This document shows positions 16,056-24,739 of a stretch of 64,000 bases of DNA, in pieces; position 1 is the first letter of the stretch; each line of letters begins with the position of its first letter. A program made the position numbers and the translations under genes. Below the pieces are notes generated by a model, which made no database searches, was not told the origin of the DNA, and saw only the letters and a program-made list of their open reading frames with translations. The DNA is from Streptomyces coffeae (GTDB lineage Bacteria; Actinomycetota; Actinomycetes; Streptomycetales; Streptomycetaceae), in the NCBI RefSeq assembly GCF_016741875.1, contig NZ_JAERRF010000017.1, forward strand, positions 62,001-126,000, read 5' to 3'.

Positions 16056-16396
16056 TGGGCATGTACCACTCCACCTACTTCGCCTACGGAATCCGCATCC
16101 CCGACGACGGCCCCGCGTGGAAGCTCGCCGACCGGATCGACGCCGAACTGGCCAAGGTCAAGGACCAGTGCCCGGACGTCGGCCACCTCCAAGCGGGCGA
16201 CTACGACCGGGACATGACTTTCCTCGTCACCCAGTCCGCCGCGGTCGACCTCGGCGCGTTCAAGACCGTCACCCCGCAGACCGCCACCGGCGAGCAGTAC
16301 GTGGCCTGGGGCGAGCAGTTGAGGGCGGCCGCCGTGTCGCTCGGCGTGGACGAGATCCCGGAACCCGGCTGGCTCGTCGTCCCCGACCTGAGCTGA
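16055..16396 (+). CDS. Hypothetical early phage protein
   Basis: This 113-residue protein starts MGMYHSTYFAYGIRIPDDGP and contains a helix with many charged residues. No recognised domain. A strong hairpin follows the stop, so it may end a transcription unit. Confidence 0.65.
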   Translation: MGMYHSTYFAYGIRIPDDGPAWKLADRIDAELAKVKDQCPDVGHLQAGDYDRDMTFLVTQSAAVDLGAFKTVTPQTATGEQYVAWGEQLRAAAVSLGVDEIPEPGWLVVPDLS

Positions 16397-16410
16397 CCAC
16401 GCCGCCGATC

Positions 16411-16447
16411 GGCCCGGGGCGGTCCACCCACGCCACCGCCCCGGGCC
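16411..16447 (+). terminator. Hairpin terminator within early region
   Basis: A perfect 13-bp stem (GGCCCGGGGCGGT/ACCGCCCCGGGCC) with an 11-base loop. There is no U-run, as is common in Streptomyces terminators. It may reduce read-through into the replication genes. Confidence 0.6.
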
Positions 16448-16529
16448 CCACACCGGTATGGCCGGTGCAGGCCAGCGCTGCACCGCGAAGACGCAGGCCC
16501 CGACTGAGCGCGACCGAAAGAAGCCCCCT

Positions 16530-17627
16530 ATGGCACGTGGACATGGCCGGATCCTTTCCTCCATCTGGGAGGACGAGGACTTCCTGGCGCTCACCGAGCA
16601 GCAACAGCGCCTCTACCTGTTCCTCATCAGCCAGCCCAACCTGAACCACGCAGGGCTCCTGCCGCTCACGCTGCGCCGATGGACCCGCAAGGCCATGGGG
16701 CTCACGGCGGCCGAACTGGAGTCGCACCTCGCCGCGCTCGCCGCCGCCCGGTTCATCGTCATGGACGAGGACACCGAGGAGCTGCTCATCCGCTCGTTCG
16801 TCCGGAACGACGGCGTATGGAAGCAGCCGAAGGTGATGGGCGCCATGGTCTCCGGCGCCATGGAGATCGAGTCCAAGGCGCTGCGGCACGCACTCGTGCT
16901 GGAGATGGACCGCATCCCGCTCGACGAGTTGAGTGACGAGCCGACCAAGGTCCGCAGCGGCGAAGGACCCTCGATCCGCACGCAGGTGTACGAGCACATG
17001 ACGACCCTGCGGAAGGCGTTCGGAGACTCCGGGCCGGGCCCCTCTGGAGGGGGTTACCGACCCCCTTCCGAACCTCCTTCGGGAACCCCCTCCGATAGCC
17101 CTGCCGAAGGGCGTCGGGAAGGCTCTACGCGCGCGGGCGCGGGCGCGCATGACGCGCAGGTGCACGCGGGCGCATCACGCGCGCATTCCCCTGCCCCTTC
17201 CCCTTCCCCTGTCCCCAGCCCCGTAGAAGAGGGGGGGTACAGGCCGGAGCCCAAGGCTGAGGGGGCGCCCCGGCTCGCGCTTCCCGGGCCTTCCGGCCCG
17301 GCCCCCATCGACGACGACGGGTTCGAACTCACCGACGCCATGCGCCGCTGGGCAGTCGCCACCTTCGGCAACGCCCTCGACGTCGACTACGAGACCGAAC
17401 AGTTCCTCTCCCACTTCCGCGCCGACGGCGGCCGCCGCCGCAACTGGCCCGAGGAGTGGAAGAAGTGGCTCCGCCGCTCCGCGAAGTACGCGTCCGAGCG
17501 CGCCCACCGCCCCACCCCCGGCGGCTCCGTCGTCCCCTTCCGCGACCGCCAGCAGCAGGCGAGCGACGACATGTTCGACCGCGCCATGGCCCGCGCCCAG
17601 GCCCGCATGCAACAGGAGACCTCATGA
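16530..17627 (+). CDS. Replication-initiation-like protein with winged-helix N terminus
   Basis: The 365-residue protein has an N-terminal region (about residues 1-125; IWEDEDFLALTEQQQRLYLF) like winged-helix replication proteins of actinophages. A low-complexity Pro/Ser/Gly linker spans roughly 165-245. A helical C-terminal domain follows (TDAMRRWAVATFGNALDVDY, then WPEEWKKWLRRSAKYA), similar in layout to DnaD/DnaT-like helicase-recruiting proteins. It is followed by a helicase-loader-like gene, which supports a role in starting replication. Confidence 0.65.
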   Translation: MARGHGRILSSIWEDEDFLALTEQQQRLYLFLISQPNLNHAGLLPLTLRRWTRKAMGLTAAELESHLAALAAARFIVMDEDTEELLIRSFVRNDGVWKQPKVMGAMVSGAMEIESKALRHALVLEMDRIPLDELSDEPTKVRSGEGPSIRTQVYEHMTTLRKAFGDSGPGPSGGGYRPPSEPPSGTPSDSPAEGRREGSTRAGAGAHDAQVHAGASRAHSPAPSPSPVPSPVEEGGYRPEPKAEGAPRLALPGPSGPAPIDDDGFELTDAMRRWAVATFGNALDVDYETEQFLSHFRADGGRRRNWPEEWKKWLRRSAKYASERAHRPTPGGSVVPFRDRQQQASDDMFDRAMARAQARMQQETS

Positions 17628-18334
17628 ACCCCAACGAGACCGTCATGCTCGCCCGCTACGTCAAGGCCCTGTGCCCGCAGCAGAAGTTCGACGAGTACAC
17701 CGCCGACGCCTGGCACGACCTCCTGAGCCCCTACGCCCTCGAGGAAGCCCGCGCCGCCGTCGCCCGCCACATCGCCGCCGGGAACGCCTTCGTCTCCGTC
17801 GGCGAGATCGTCACCGAGATCCGCAAGGCCCGCAACGACCGTCTCGACCGGCACACCGAAGCCGAGCCCCCGGCCGGTGACCTCGGCGACCACGCCTCAT
17901 ACCGGGCCGCGCTCCTCGCCGAACGCCGCGCCATCGCCTCCGGCCGCACAGAGCCGCAGCCGGTCCCCGCGCTCCCGCCCGGCAGCACCGAGCCGCAGCC
18001 GACCGGCCGTGCCCGCGCCATCCTCGCCGCCGCTGGTAACGCCCTCTCCGGCCCCCGCGAAGGCGTCGTCAACGTCCTCGCCATCCCCTGCCCCCGCTGC
18101 CACGCACGCCCCGGCCGCACCTGCACCACCAACGGCCGCCACCGCGCCGACGTCCACCCCGCCCGCCTCGAAGACGCCCGCCGTGCCGCCGCCGGGCTCC
18201 CGCCAGCAGACCCGGACGAGACCACCCGGGAGATAGAGCGCCGCCGCGCAGCCTCCGCCAACGCCCTCGCCGCTCTCCCACCCGGCACCGTCATCCAGCC
18301 GAACGACGGCTTCGAGGAGACGGCCGCCTCATGA
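17624..18334 (+). CDS. Helicase-loader-like protein with C-terminal zinc-finger segment
   Basis: In this 236-residue protein, residues 1-70 (MLARYVKALCPQQKFDEYTA, then WHDLLSPYALEEARAAV) resemble the small G39P-type loader domain that recruits replicative helicase. The C-terminal part contains IPCPRCHARPGRTCTT with a downstream RHRADVH, a CxxC...C...H zinc motif common in Streptomyces small proteins. It is coupled to the DnaD-like gene by ATGA. Since no phage helicase is visible, host DnaB is the likely partner. Confidence 0.6.
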   Translation: MNPNETVMLARYVKALCPQQKFDEYTADAWHDLLSPYALEEARAAVARHIAAGNAFVSVGEIVTEIRKARNDRLDRHTEAEPPAGDLGDHASYRAALLAERRAIASGRTEPQPVPALPPGSTEPQPTGRARAILAAAGNALSGPREGVVNVLAIPCPRCHARPGRTCTTNGRHRADVHPARLEDARRAAAGLPPADPDETTREIERRRAASANALAALPPGTVIQPNDGFEETAAS

Positions 18335-18492
18335 ACAGCCGCGAGCAGCACCCCGAGCACGCCATCCGCTGCTCCTGGTGCGGAGCCCCACCCAAGCAGC
18401 GCTGCACCACCCCCCGCGGCCGCAAGCTCACCATCCCTAGCCACGACGCCCGCCTCCAAGCCTGGGCCCGCCGACCCAAGGAGAACGCGTGA
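18331..18492 (+). CDS. Small zinc-finger protein
   Basis: A 53-residue protein with CSWCGAPPKQRCTT followed by SHDARLQAW. It is the same C-x2-C-x6-C...H motif as the C terminus of the preceding gene, which suggests a duplicated domain. ATGA overlaps on both sides. Probably nucleic-acid binding. Confidence 0.65.
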   Translation: MNSREQHPEHAIRCSWCGAPPKQRCTTPRGRKLTIPSHDARLQAWARRPKENA

Positions 18493-18725
18493 TCCACATC
18501 AACGTCGCCGACGTCGCCGCCGCCGACCGCCTCCTCGAGGCGTTGTACGTCGCCGCGGGACAACGCCCGGGAACAGTTCAAGCCTCCGAGTGGATGGCCA
18601 TCGCCATCGAACTCGAGACCGGCATCGACAACCTGCCGCCGCAGTACCCGTTCGGGGACCCGCCCCGCGCACCCGGTTCCGAGCCCGATCGCGCGCCCGT
18701 ACAGGCCCCACCGGCCGCCGCGTAG
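18489..18725 (+). CDS. Hypothetical early phage protein
   Basis: A 78-residue acidic protein with a GTG start overlapping the previous stop and a Pro-rich C-terminal third. No function recognised. Confidence 0.6.
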   Translation: MIHINVADVAAADRLLEALYVAAGQRPGTVQASEWMAIAIELETGIDNLPPQYPFGDPPRAPGSEPDRAPVQAPPAAA

Positions 18726-18768
18726 CCCGCCCCAACGCCCGCCCGCCCCAACGACCCAGGAGCCCGCC

Positions 18769-18921
18769 GTGCTCGAGCTGATCGCGTTCGTCGCCCTCGT
18801 GGTCTGCATCACCGCGCCGCTGATGGGCTCCTGGGCCCACGCCCGCCGGCCGAACCGGCGCCGCGCGGACCGGCAGCTCCTCACCCTTGCCCGCCACACC
18901 GACCGAAAGGCCAACCGATGA
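18769..18921 (+). CDS. Small single-pass membrane protein
   Basis: A 50-residue protein: one N-terminal membrane helix (LELIAFVALVVCITAPLMGS), then an Arg-rich cytoplasmic tail. AGGAG lies 7 bases before the GTG, and the stop overlaps the next ATG. Function unknown. Confidence 0.6.
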   Translation: MLELIAFVALVVCITAPLMGSWAHARRPNRRRADRQLLTLARHTDRKANR

Positions 18922-19469
18922 CCTCGCCCACCCCGCCCGGCGCCTGGCGCGGAGCCACTGAGATCGCCCCCGACCGAGAGGTGCAGCGCCTCGCCGCCAC
19001 TGGCCTAGTCGGCTACCAGCAGGACCGAGGTCGACTCCTGCACTGCCTCCACCACAAGCCCGCCCCCGCCTCCCGGTATGCCGACTTCCATGAGGTGACG
19101 GCGGAGGATCTGCCCGATGGGGGGATCTGCGTCCATCCGTCGTGCGGCGCTGACCTGCTGGCTGTGCTGCCCACCCCGCGTCACGACGAGGCCGCCACGG
19201 TCGGCCCGCGCTGCGGCAACAACCCGAACGCCCAACTCACCAACGGCGACCGGAAGGCTGTTGCCGAGTTCAAGGCGTACCTCGTCAACCGGGACGCTTC
19301 GTCGTCTGCCGCCCCGGCTGACACCGGCCGCCGGGTCCTCACCCCGGACGAGTACAGCGCCGCCTGGCACGCCGTGGAAGGCGCAGCGTCCGAGCCGGAC
19401 GCCGACCCCGGCACGGTCCTACACGCGGTACTCGACCGGCTCGGCATCCAGTCGCCGCCCACCGCATGA
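18918..19469 (+). CDS. Hypothetical phage protein
   Basis: The 183-residue protein has HCLHHKP near residue 42 and CVHPSCGADL near residue 71, a spaced Cys/His set that could bind metal. The rest is polar. A hairpin terminator follows. No family identified. Confidence 0.65.
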   Translation: MTSPTPPGAWRGATEIAPDREVQRLAATGLVGYQQDRGRLLHCLHHKPAPASRYADFHEVTAEDLPDGGICVHPSCGADLLAVLPTPRHDEAATVGPRCGNNPNAQLTNGDRKAVAEFKAYLVNRDASSSAAPADTGRRVLTPDEYSAAWHAVEGAASEPDADPGTVLHAVLDRLGIQSPPTA

Positions 19470-19485
19470 CCCACCCCCGCAGGAC

Positions 19486-19514
19486 GGCCGCCCCTGCCGG
19501 TAACAGGGGCGGCC
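19486..19514 (+). terminator. Hairpin terminator
   Basis: A perfect 11-bp stem GGCCGCCCCTG/CAGGGGCGGCC with a 7-base loop, between two rightward genes. Confidence 0.65.
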
Positions 19515-19546
19515 GCAACACCAGCACACCACATCCAAGGAGCACG

Positions 19547-19873
19547 ATGACCACCACCTACACCATCGCCACCTCGACCGGGCCCGTCACCGTGGCCGCC
19601 GTCGAACCCGCCCCCGGCCTCCGCATCGCCAAGGCCCCCGACGACATCAGCCCCCTGTCCGAGCGTCGGTGGCTCCTCGCCCACCACGACGGCCCCGCCC
19701 TCGCGGCGTTCACCACCGAGGCCGCGGCGAACACTGCCGCCGCCGCGATCGCCCCGCTCACCGACTGGACCCGGTCCGCGATGACCACGGCCAACGCCAT
19801 CAGCCTCGGCGGCCTGGCCGGACAGCTGATGGATGCGCTCACGGCTGCTGGCGGCGCGCACCCCAACAACTGA
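19547..19873 (+). CDS. Hypothetical phage protein
   Basis: A 108-residue Ala/Thr-rich protein with a strong AAGGAG 6 bases before the ATG. The start was chosen over an upstream in-frame ATG because that one reads through the terminator hairpin. Function unknown. Confidence 0.65.
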   Translation: MTTTYTIATSTGPVTVAAVEPAPGLRIAKAPDDISPLSERRWLLAHHDGPALAAFTTEAAANTAAAAIAPLTDWTRSAMTTANAISLGGLAGQLMDALTAAGGAHPNN

Positions 19874-19880
19874 CCCGCCC

Positions 19881-19909
19881 GGCCCGGCCGCCGTCCACGC
19901 GGCCGGGCC
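19881..19909 (+). terminator. Hairpin between early gene and tRNA-Leu
   Basis: A perfect 11-bp stem (GGCCCGGCCGC/GCGGCCGGGCC, loop of 7) ends four bases before the tRNA. It may terminate the early transcript or define the tRNA 5' processing context. Confidence 0.55.
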
Positions 19910-19912
19910 CGA

Positions 19913-19995
19913 GCCCGGGTGGCGGAACGGCAGACGCCGCGATCTTAAAAATCGCTGCCCCCGCGGGCGTGCGGGTTCGAATCCCGCCCCGGGCA
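19913..19995 (+). tRNA. Prophage tRNA-Leu(UAA), decoder of the rare TTA codon
   Basis: An 83-nt class II cloverleaf. Acceptor GCCCGGG/CCCGGGC, D-arm GGCG/CGCC, anticodon stem GCGAT/ATCGC around CTTAAAA (anticodon TAA), a long variable arm GCCC...GGGC, and T-arm GCGGG-TTCGAAT-CCCGC. No CCA is encoded. In Streptomyces the only host tRNA reading UUA is the developmentally controlled bldA product, so this is a phage-borne functional equivalent by anticodon. It lies between two rightward early genes. Confidence 0.95.
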
Positions 19996-20043
19996 CCCAG
20001 ACCTCCCGCACCTCAACTCGTCCACCGAGGAGACCGAGACTCG

Positions 20044-21177
20044 ATGACCGACACCAGCCCCGCCGCCAAGTGGCCGCTCACCCTGGGCGACCCCGTACGC
20101 GCCGTGCACTACGCCCTGGAGTGGAACGGGGACTGCCCCTACAACAACCCCGAGAGCTGCCCCCGCGAGACCGAAGTCCGCGATGTGATCGACGCGTACC
20201 GGACCTGGCTCGCCGCGCACCCGACCGCCGACGACCGGACAGTGATCGACGGGCAGCCCCGCGAGGCGGGCCGGGCCGCGCCCCACGGTCCTCACAGCCC
20301 CTCAGACGCCCCCGAGGGGGCGGCGACCCCGGAACGGCGCGCACGCGGGCGCACAGCCGTTCGCGTCTTCCATCTCCAGCGGGACCGCGACGTGAGTGGC
20401 GTCTCCGGCACCGGCACCGTCGCCGACGGCTGCCAGTGGCCCGACAGCACCGTGACCATACGGTGGCGCGGCGACCGGCCCTCCACAGTCAACTGGGCCA
20501 GTCTTGCCGACGCCGAGCACGTCCACGGCCACGGTGGCGCGACCCGCATCGTCTGGGCGGACGCCCTGGACACCAGGACGGACAGTCCGGACAGCGAGGC
20601 GGGCGCCAGTTGGACAAGCCCGGACAGCCCCGCCCCCGAGCACATCGACCGCCTCGCCCGCGTCGGCGTCGCCGCCTCCGCCCTCAACCGGGGCACCCCG
20701 CGCTGGGACCAGCTCACCGACGCCGAGCGCGACCAGCACCGGCAGGACGCCCGCGCCGAGCACACCGGCATGCGCGCCGAGCAGCTGGCCGCCGACCTCG
20801 AGCTGCTCCGTCACCGCACTGAGCGCCTACGGAAGCGCGCCGAGCGGGCCGAGGCCACCATCGCCCGCGTGCGCACGGTCGCCGAGAGCGGCATGGAAAT
20901 GCCCACCTACGTTGAGCGCGAGGAGCTGCACAACGCCCTCGACGGAGCGCCCTCCGAGCCGGCCGGGGGCCCGCTCACCACCGGCCCCATCAACTGGGCC
21001 GAGGACCTTCTCCCCGACACCCCGCCCACCACCCTCACCGAAGCCCAGGAACGGCACCACCAGCTCCTCCACCGGCGCCGCGAATCCATCGCCGCTATCA
21101 CCCACGCCTGGGAACGCAAGGAGGCTGCGGCAATACGTGACCTCGTCAACCTCGCCATCAAGGAGCGCCGCCGGTGA
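20044..21177 (+). CDS. Hypothetical phage protein with coiled coil
   Basis: In this 377-residue protein the N-terminal 70 residues (CPYNNPESCPRETEVRDVID) are compact and the middle is low complexity. Residues 235-275 (RAEQLAADLELLRHRTERLR) form a clear coiled coil. The frame reads through several CCGGACA-type DNA repeats at 20567-20626. No function recognised. Confidence 0.7.
   Translation: MTDTSPAAKWPLTLGDPVRAVHYALEWNGDCPYNNPESCPRETEVRDVIDAYRTWLAAHPTADDRTVIDGQPREAGRAAPHGPHSPSDAPEGAATPERRARGRTAVRVFHLQRDRDVSGVSGTGTVADGCQWPDSTVTIRWRGDRPSTVNWASLADAEHVHGHGGATRIVWADALDTRTDSPDSEAGASWTSPDSPAPEHIDRLARVGVAASALNRGTPRWDQLTDAERDQHRQDARAEHTGMRAEQLAADLELLRHRTERLRKRAERAEATIARVRTVAESGMEMPTYVEREELHNALDGAPSEPAGGPLTTGPINWAEDLLPDTPPTTLTEAQERHHQLLHRRRESIAAITHAWERKEAAAIRDLVNLAIKERRR
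20567..20626. repeat. Cluster of CGGACA repeats (first locus)
   Basis: TGGACA or CGGACA occurs at about 20567, 20579, 20588, 20611 and 20621, with several steps of 9-12 bp. The same motif forms a larger phased array at 28620-29065 in an unrelated gene. It is translated in a different reading frame in part of the copies. Confidence 0.45.
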
Positions 21178-21356
21178 CCGCCGCCCAGTTCGCCATCATC
21201 CTCGCCGCCCACCTCACCGGCGTCGCCGCCATCACCTGGCTCCAAGACCGCCTCGCCCAGCGGCGACACGAGGACCGCGCCCAGCTCGACCGCGAACTTG
21301 TGGACGCACTGAACGCCTACAACGCGGCGAAGGCGATGCCCGGCGACCGGCCCTGA
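21174..21356 (+). CDS. Small membrane protein
   Basis: A 60-residue protein with an N-terminal helix (FAIILAAHLTGVAAITWL) and a charged amphipathic tail. The GTG start overlaps the preceding stop. A terminator follows. Function unknown. Confidence 0.65.
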   Translation: MTAAQFAIILAAHLTGVAAITWLQDRLAQRRHEDRAQLDRELVDALNAYNAAKAMPGDRP

Positions 21357-21365
21357 CACGACGAC

Positions 21366-21403
21366 GGGGCGCGCCTCTCGTCTCCCCAGACCAGGCGCGC
21401 CCC
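21366..21403 (+). terminator. Hairpin terminator
   Basis: A 10-bp perfect stem GGGGCGCGCC/GGCGCGCCCC with an 18-base loop after the small membrane gene. Confidence 0.6.
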
Positions 21404-21448
21404 ACACGGCGAGATCACCGTACCCCGAGCACCGCAGGAGCACCCACG

Positions 21449-22234
21449 ATGATCCCCGCCGCCCAGCACCTCCAGACTGTGATCAACCGGTGGAGCGACC
21501 TCACCGACGCCCTCACCGCCCGCCAACAGACCACCTGGCCCCCGAGGATGGGCATCCAGCAGCTCGTGGCCGAACTCGACCACGACGAGCACACCCACAC
21601 CCAGCGCATCGTCACCCGTCGCCTCGGCGACGGCCGCACCACCTACGAGTGCGCGAGCTGCGACCACGTCGGCGACGGGCTGACACACCCGACCCGGCCC
21701 GACCGCGACCAGCCCGGACCCGGCGCCAGCCCCGCACCCATCTCGGTGGACGTGTTGGACGTCATGCGAGAGGTCGAGGCGGAGCTCGTCCACTGCGCCG
21801 ACGTCATCGCCTCCCAGATCCAGCGCCCGGCCATGGCCCGCGCACCCCGCGGCGCCGGATGGACCGCCGAGGAGATCGCTCGCCGCAACCAGCTCGCCGC
21901 CCAGGATGCGGCCGACCCTCGCCGCTGGCGCTACCCCGGGGCGCGCAGCGCCGTATACGCCGCCGCGTGGCTCCTGGCTCGGCTCGAGGGCGTGAGCGGC
22001 CCGTTCCTGCCGCTCGGCCCCCTGCACGCCGTCCGCATCACCGCCGTGGCCGCGCAGGCCGCGGCCCGGGTCGAGACCGCGCTCCGCATCGCCCGCCAGG
22101 CCGTCGCCGTCGACTGGCCCTGCCCCGCATGCCGCGGAGTGCTGGAGGTGCACGGCGGCGACGGCCAACCGCCGGCCGTCCAGTGCGCGGACTGCGGCCG
22201 CACCTGGCGGGAGCGGGAGACCACCGCTGCGTGA
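21449..22234 (+). CDS. Hypothetical protein with two zinc-ribbon-like pairs
   Basis: The 261-residue protein has YECASCDHVGDG near residue 67 and, at the C terminus, PCPACRGVLEV paired with VQCADCGRTWRE, a typical two-knuckle zinc ribbon. The central part is helical. It is the last gene of the rightward early block and is followed by a strong terminator. Probably nucleic-acid binding. Confidence 0.7.
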   Translation: MIPAAQHLQTVINRWSDLTDALTARQQTTWPPRMGIQQLVAELDHDEHTHTQRIVTRRLGDGRTTYECASCDHVGDGLTHPTRPDRDQPGPGASPAPISVDVLDVMREVEAELVHCADVIASQIQRPAMARAPRGAGWTAEEIARRNQLAAQDAADPRRWRYPGARSAVYAAAWLLARLEGVSGPFLPLGPLHAVRITAVAAQAAARVETALRIARQAVAVDWPCPACRGVLEVHGGDGQPPAVQCADCGRTWRERETTAA

Positions 22235-22242
22235 CAGCAGGA

Positions 22243-22273
22243 GGCCCGCTCCGGAGGGTGGACGGAGCGGGCC
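22243..22273 (+). terminator. End-of-early-region terminator
   Basis: A perfect 11-bp stem GGCCCGCTCCG/CGGAGCGGGCC with a 9-base loop, between the rightward early block and the convergent cargo operon. It could act for both directions. Confidence 0.75.
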
Positions 22274-22376
22274 CACCCTCACGTCTATGGGGCGGTGTGG
22301 ATGAGCCGCCGTCCGGCAAGGCCGCCGACGCCAAGAGCCGCGTGTTCAGCCATCAGCTCACCCACAAGGAACCTTG

Positions 22377-23417
22377 TCAGACAGCGGAGATGGTCTTGAG
22401 TGCCAGAGCTCGGAGCGGGGCGATACGCGACCGGGCGGGCCCGTAGTAGACAGCGTTCGTGGCGATCACCAGGTACCGTCCGGCCTCCGGCGCCAGGTAC
22501 AGGCTGGTGCCAGTCCAACCGTGGTGATACGCCACCTGCCCGCCAGCCGCCACGATCCAGGACAGACCGCGCTCCAGGCCAGGCTCGATCGACGCCTGGG
22601 GAACGAGGCTCGCCCGCAGCCACATACCCAACGCGTCCTCGCCCCCCGCCTGGTGGGCGGTGAGCAGCGCTTCCCCGAACCGCGCCAGGTCCCGCGGCGT
22701 GGAGAAGACACCGGCGTGCCCGGCGACACCGCCCAGCAGCGCCGCATTGTCGTCGTGCACGGCACCCCAGATACGAGGGACGCCAGGGATGCGCTCCTCA
22801 GTCGGAGCCACGTTCGGACCGCGGCCGACCGGTCCGTACACCGTGTCGGTCATCCCCAGCTCCCGCCACATCTCGGCGGCGAGTACGTCCAGCGGCTGGC
22901 CGTGCACGTGAGCGAGCACCAGACCGAGCAGGATGTACCCGCGGTTGATGTACCGGTGTGCTCCCGGGACGTCCTCCAGCGGCTCCCGGCACAGCAGCTC
23001 ATGCAGCGGGGCCTCCGCACCGCGGTACAGGTCTAGCCGGGTTGCGGACCGCAGGCCGGCGGTGTGGGTGATGAGCTGACGCACGGTCGCTTCACCGCTG
23101 GGTGTCTCTCCGCTCATCGCGGGAAGGAAGTCGCGCACCGGCTGGTCCAGGTCGAGGAGCCCGGCGGTGACGGCCTTCCCGACCAGCGGCCACGTCGCCA
23201 ATACCTTGGTCAGCGAGGCGACGTCGTACATCGTGTTCTTGTCCGGGGTTGTGTCGCCGAGCTCGGGGGCGACGGTGCCGGTGGCGAGCACGCTCCGTTG
23301 CCCGTCGAGGGTGCCGCACACGATGGCGCCGCCCGGGGTTGCGCCGTCGGCCATGACATCGTTGAGTGTGTCGCGCAGACGGTCCAGGTCGTCAACGGTG
23401 AACGGGGTCAGGGACAT
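22377..23417 (-). CDS. Serine hydrolase of the class C beta-lactamase/DD-peptidase fold
   Basis: The 346-residue protein has the catalytic S-x-x-K (Ser68-Leu-Thr-Lys71), a Tyr-x-Asn motif in RYINRG and a His-x-Gly triad element (YHHGWTGTS). No signal peptide or membrane segment is present, so it probably works in the cytoplasm. It may be a D-amino-acid peptidase or esterase rather than a secreted beta-lactamase. It is the last gene of the leftward operon and overlaps the MurA-like gene by 10 bases. Confidence 0.88.
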   Translation of the reverse strand: MSLTPFTVDDLDRLRDTLNDVMADGATPGGAIVCGTLDGQRSVLATGTVAPELGDTTPDKNTMYDVASLTKVLATWPLVGKAVTAGLLDLDQPVRDFLPAMSGETPSGEATVRQLITHTAGLRSATRLDLYRGAEAPLHELLCREPLEDVPGAHRYINRGYILLGLVLAHVHGQPLDVLAAEMWRELGMTDTVYGPVGRGPNVAPTEERIPGVPRIWGAVHDDNAALLGGVAGHAGVFSTPRDLARFGEALLTAHQAGGEDALGMWLRASLVPQASIEPGLERGLSWIVAAGGQVAYHHGWTGTSLYLAPEAGRYLVIATNAVYYGPARSRIAPLRALALKTISAV

Positions 23418-24739
23418 GGCCGGGCCTCCGGGATGGTGGTGATGTCGGCCCCCAGCACGGCCAGGTTTGACAGCAGATGGCCGTAGCCGCGCCGGAGGTG
23501 GTACATGCCGCGGATCGTACTGGTGCCTTCCGCCACAAGTCCGGCCATCAGTAGAGATGTGACGGCCCGGATGTCCGCCGCCTCCACCTGGGCCGCGCGC
23601 AGCCGTGATGCCCCGTGGACCAGGACCTCCGGGCCCCTGGAGGAGACCGCCGCGCCGAAGGCCGTCAGCCCCTGGAGGTGGGTGTCCCGCTGCGGGTAGA
23701 TGCGCTCCGCGATCTGCGAGGTGCCGTGGGCTTGGGTGAGCATCGCGGCCAGTTGGGGCGCGGTGTCCGTGGGCAGCCCGGGGTGAGGCCCGGTCGCGGT
23801 CGCCACCGCGCGCAGCGGCCCCGTCGGGGCCATGTGCACTTCACCCCCGGGCGCGTCGACCAGGTGGACCCCGGCATCGGCGAGCGGCGCCGTGAGCCCG
23901 GTCGGGAGGCCGGTCGTGGTGATGTTGCCGAGGCGGATGCTCCCGCCGGTCACAGCCGCTGCCATGATCATGGTGGCGGCTTCGATCCGGTCCCCGGCTA
24001 CCGCGAACGTTCCGCCCGCGATGTGCTCGGCCCCGGTCACATGCAGCCCGGCCTTGTCCCAGTGGACGCCGACGCCGCGCTCTGCGAGAAACCGGGCTGT
24101 CTCGGTGACTTCCGGCTCGACGCTGGGGCTGGTGATCAAGCTTGTGCCGGGGGCCCGAGCAGCCAGGAGCAGGGCTGTCACCGTCGCCCCGAGGCTCGGG
24201 CCGTAGGGGGTGCCGACGTCGACTGTGAACGGGCGTACGCCGCCTGGCCCGCACTGAGCGAACATGCCGGTGCTGTCGCTGCTGACCGTCGCACCAGCGG
24301 CTTCCATCGCCGCCACGTGCCGGTCGATCAGCCGGGGACAGAACGCGTCTCCACCGGGCAGGGGGAATGAGACCTGCCCACAGCGAGCGAGCACCGTCGC
24401 GGCAAGGACGCACGTCGTGCGCACCCGGCGGCCGAGCTGCGGATGAATCTCCGGCCGCACCTGAGAGACCGCGGTCACGGTGAACTGGTCGCCGACCACG
24501 GTGACCTGAGCGCCGGTGTGGGTGAGGATCTGAGCGCACACGTCTGTGTCGAGGATCGCCGGCGCGCCGAGCAGCGTCACCGGGGCGTCCGTCAGGATCG
24601 TCGCGGCATAGAGGTGCAAGGCGATGTTCTTGCTTCCCTGCACGGTGATCCGGCCCGAGAGCGGACGGCCGCCGGTGACCCGGATGACCATGTCGTCTGT
24701 GACCGTCGGGAGAGGTGAGGTCTGGGTCACCGGGCTCAC
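23408..24739 (-). CDS. MurA-like enolpyruvyl transferase (EPSP synthase fold)
   Basis: The 443-residue protein resembles UDP-N-acetylglucosamine 1-carboxyvinyltransferase over its full length. It has GSKN (Lys37), LPGGD with Asp131 at the place of the catalytic Cys115 of E. coli MurA, Arg136, PTDTAPQ (Asp325) and a C-terminal YHLRRGYGHL. Asp for Cys is known in fosfomycin-insensitive mycobacterial MurA. The host must have its own MurA, so this is an extra, phage-borne paralogue. The GTG start forms a GTGA overlap with the upstream gene. Confidence 0.88.
   Translation of the reverse strand: MSPVTQTSPLPTVTDDMVIRVTGGRPLSGRITVQGSKNIALHLYAATILTDAPVTLLGAPAILDTDVCAQILTHTGAQVTVVGDQFTVTAVSQVRPEIHPQLGRRVRTTCVLAATVLARCGQVSFPLPGGDAFCPRLIDRHVAAMEAAGATVSSDSTGMFAQCGPGGVRPFTVDVGTPYGPSLGATVTALLLAARAPGTSLITSPSVEPEVTETARFLAERGVGVHWDKAGLHVTGAEHIAGGTFAVAGDRIEAATMIMAAAVTGGSIRLGNITTTGLPTGLTAPLADAGVHLVDAPGGEVHMAPTGPLRAVATATGPHPGLPTDTAPQLAAMLTQAHGTSQIAERIYPQRDTHLQGLTAFGAAVSSRGPEVLVHGASRLRAAQVEAADIRAVTSLLMAGLVAEGTSTIRGMYHLRRGYGHLLSNLAVLGADITTIPEARPCP

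Noticed and set aside
23408..24739. Asp in place of the MurA catalytic Cys as proof of fosfomycin resistance
   Set aside because: Asp at this position is ordinary in mycobacterial MurA and may be common in actinobacteria, so it does not show a resistance role by itself.
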